This document shows positions 62,689 to 64,000 of a DNA stretch of 64,000 nucleotides, one piece after another. A program made the position numbers and the translations under genes. The DNA lies in the NCBI GenBank assembly GCA_950097015.1, contig CATNEN010000039.1, forward strand, positions 12,130,001-12,194,000. The letters are read 5' to 3'. The DNA is from Macrostomum hystrix (taxonomy: Eukaryota > Platyhelminthes > Macrostomidae). The notes below the pieces were generated by a model, which searched no databases, was not told where the DNA came from, and saw only the letters and a list, made by a program, of their open reading frames with translations. The stretch's first letter is position 1. Every line of letters begins with the position of its first letter.

Positions 62689-63010
62689 TTCAAACGGAAT
62701 AAAATTACAGTTTAGGTACAAAACGGGGCAGAAAACTCATTTACTTTGATTACTGTCCGCGTTCACTAGCTCCAGGTCTCGATTTTTGCGTATGAGCTTG
62801 TTTTAGTAGTACATTGTGTGAATTAAAATTGTTTGATAACTTAAAATAATACGCTTGCGAGACATTCAAACATGATAAATTACAACTGATCACAATAGAT
62901 CATCTCCATTGACACGATTTGAGTTCAGATTTCTGAAGTGTCGGAGAAAAGTGAAGTAAAGAATTTCATTCAATTTCCTCAGCGCAAAAGTATCGCCATG
63001 GGAGCTCAGG

Positions 63011-64000
63011 TCAGAGCGGTGTGAAGGGTCTCTGGCTGTCCCGCTCGTTACCGAAGGAACCGTAGCGCGGTCGCTGCATCTCGGAGGCGGACAGCTCGTC
63101 AGGCTCTGTGAAGTTGTCAACCACCCGACGCTCTCGCTCCTCGTGCTCCAGGCGCCAGGCGAGTTCGCTGCCGCGAAAGAACTTTTCAGCGTCCTGGACG
63201 GTGTCTGGCAGAGGCATGTCTTTGGTCTCTGGCAGCCACAGCACAATGAAAACTGCCAAGATTGTCATGCCACCAAATAGGACCGCCGGCAGCCATTCGG
63301 CAATGATTGACAGGTAGTTGATTACCGGCGAGATCACGCTGAGGAAGCCGGCCACCACGGCAGCGAGAAAAACACCGTTATTGCGCAACGAGGTGGGAAA
63401 GTTCTCAGCCCCGTAGATGTCCATCGCTGAGTAGGCCGCAGTCAGCAGACACTTTCCTGCCAATCGGTGCAGGGTGACTCACTGTCTGACTCCCTGAGTT
63501 GTTAATTCAACTTTGACCGTTCAGCTTAATACGAGCTAATAATATTATTATCAATAATTGCAGGAGGGCTGCGGGCAATGGCACATCATTTTGGTGACAC
63601 TGGACCCGCAGCCAGCGAGGAGGCAATTCTGCTCATTCTGCTGACTACTGAGCACACACTCACACAGGATGTGTACATCTGCACTGAGTTTCTCGTCATC
63701 AGGCAGTGTACAGTCTCACTGTACCTTGGAAGGTTGACCCTCAATGTCGTAAATTGCACGACAACCCTTAAGCCTTCTCTTTCCGCGGCTGCTCAGAAAA
63801 TAAATATGGCCTCACCGCGGAATCGACCTCAGGGTCCCTGGTGCGAGAGGTGAACGCGTCAGACCGCTCTGTCACTCACCCTGCCCGACAGTTCAGCTTA
63901 CTCACCAATCAGCGCCACGGCAACCTTAATAGCCAAGGTGTAGTGTAACTCCTGCGGTATGAAGGGCACGGCAATGATGGCGGCCCCAGCTAAGATGGCC
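63011..64000 (-). CDS. SLC22-type organic ion transporter, C-terminal exons (partial)
   Basis: Two minus-strand exons are visible: 63906-64000 (runs off the window) and 63011-63456, joined in phase 1. The upstream exon has IIAVPFIPQELHYTLAIKVAVALI and the junction reads GKCLLTAAYSAMDIYGAENFPTSLRN, matching the TM10-TM11 region of SLC22 carriers of the major facilitator superfamily. It is followed by two hydrophobic segments and the diagnostic LPETKDMPLPDTVQDAE motif (SLC22 consensus LPET-x-x-x-PLP-x-T-x-x-[DE]-AE). A 60-residue hydrophilic tail ends FTPL. SLC22 proteins move organic cations, anions or carnitine across the plasma membrane; the substrate cannot be told. The 449-bp intron holds a SINE. 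Confidence 0.9.
63560..63893 (-). mobile_element. tRNA-derived SINE family A, copy in SLC22 intron
   Basis: The reverse complement starts CAGGGTGAGTGACAGAGCGG then TCTGACGCGTTCACCTCTCG, with the GCGGTGAGGCCATATTTATT block. It ends GCCTCCTCGCTGGCTGCGGG, CATTGCCCGCAGCCCTCCTG and CAATTATTGATAATAATATT. It has the same strand as its host gene. Confidence 0.88.

Overview
The window is nuclear DNA of a bilaterian invertebrate. It has GT-AG introns in consistent phase, tRNA-derived SINEs, DNA-transposon relics (Polinton, Crypton-like, hAT, MITEs) and many minisatellites. Base composition is fairly balanced, with AT-rich islands. Gene content and a repetitive neuropeptide precursor suggest a spiralian (flatworm-like) animal, but the sequence alone does not fix the taxon. 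Tandem arrays with 9-55 bp units fill very roughly a sixth of the window.

Layout. 1-1130: decayed Polinton/adintovirus-like relic, a DNA polymerase B exonuclease-domain fragment joined by a 21-bp minisatellite to an adenain-like cysteine protease fragment. 1807-7293 (+): EMAP-like microtubule-associated protein (EML) with a glutamine-rich N-terminus. 8313-9751 (+): divergent paralogue of proteasome ATPase Rpt6/PSMC5. 11843-47912 (+): SCY1-like pseudokinase 2 (SCYL2), reconstructed here as 20 exons over 36 kb (1010 aa). Its introns hold most of the arrays, several SINEs, a Crypton-like recombinase relic, palindromic elements and a nested antisense neuropeptide precursor (37938-38519). 50107-51080: 26-bp array. 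51743-53098 (-): intronless ceramide glucosyltransferase (UGCG). 54654-55439: complete non-autonomous hAT element with a perfect 8-bp target duplication. 55560-56830: AT-rich palindrome-rich island. 58599-59882 (+): FANK1-like fibronectin III/ankyrin protein. 61192-62421 (+): class A GPCR. 63011-64000 (-): 3' part of an SLC22-type transporter, convergent with the GPCR.

The genes do not form one pathway. EML serves microtubules, SCYL2 clathrin trafficking, Rpt6 the proteasome, UGCG sphingolipids; FANK1 is ciliated/germ-cell associated in other animals. The neuropeptide precursor and the orphan-type GPCR are both signalling components, but nothing here pairs them. Exon boundaries come from reading splice sites and checking phase; no transcript evidence was available.
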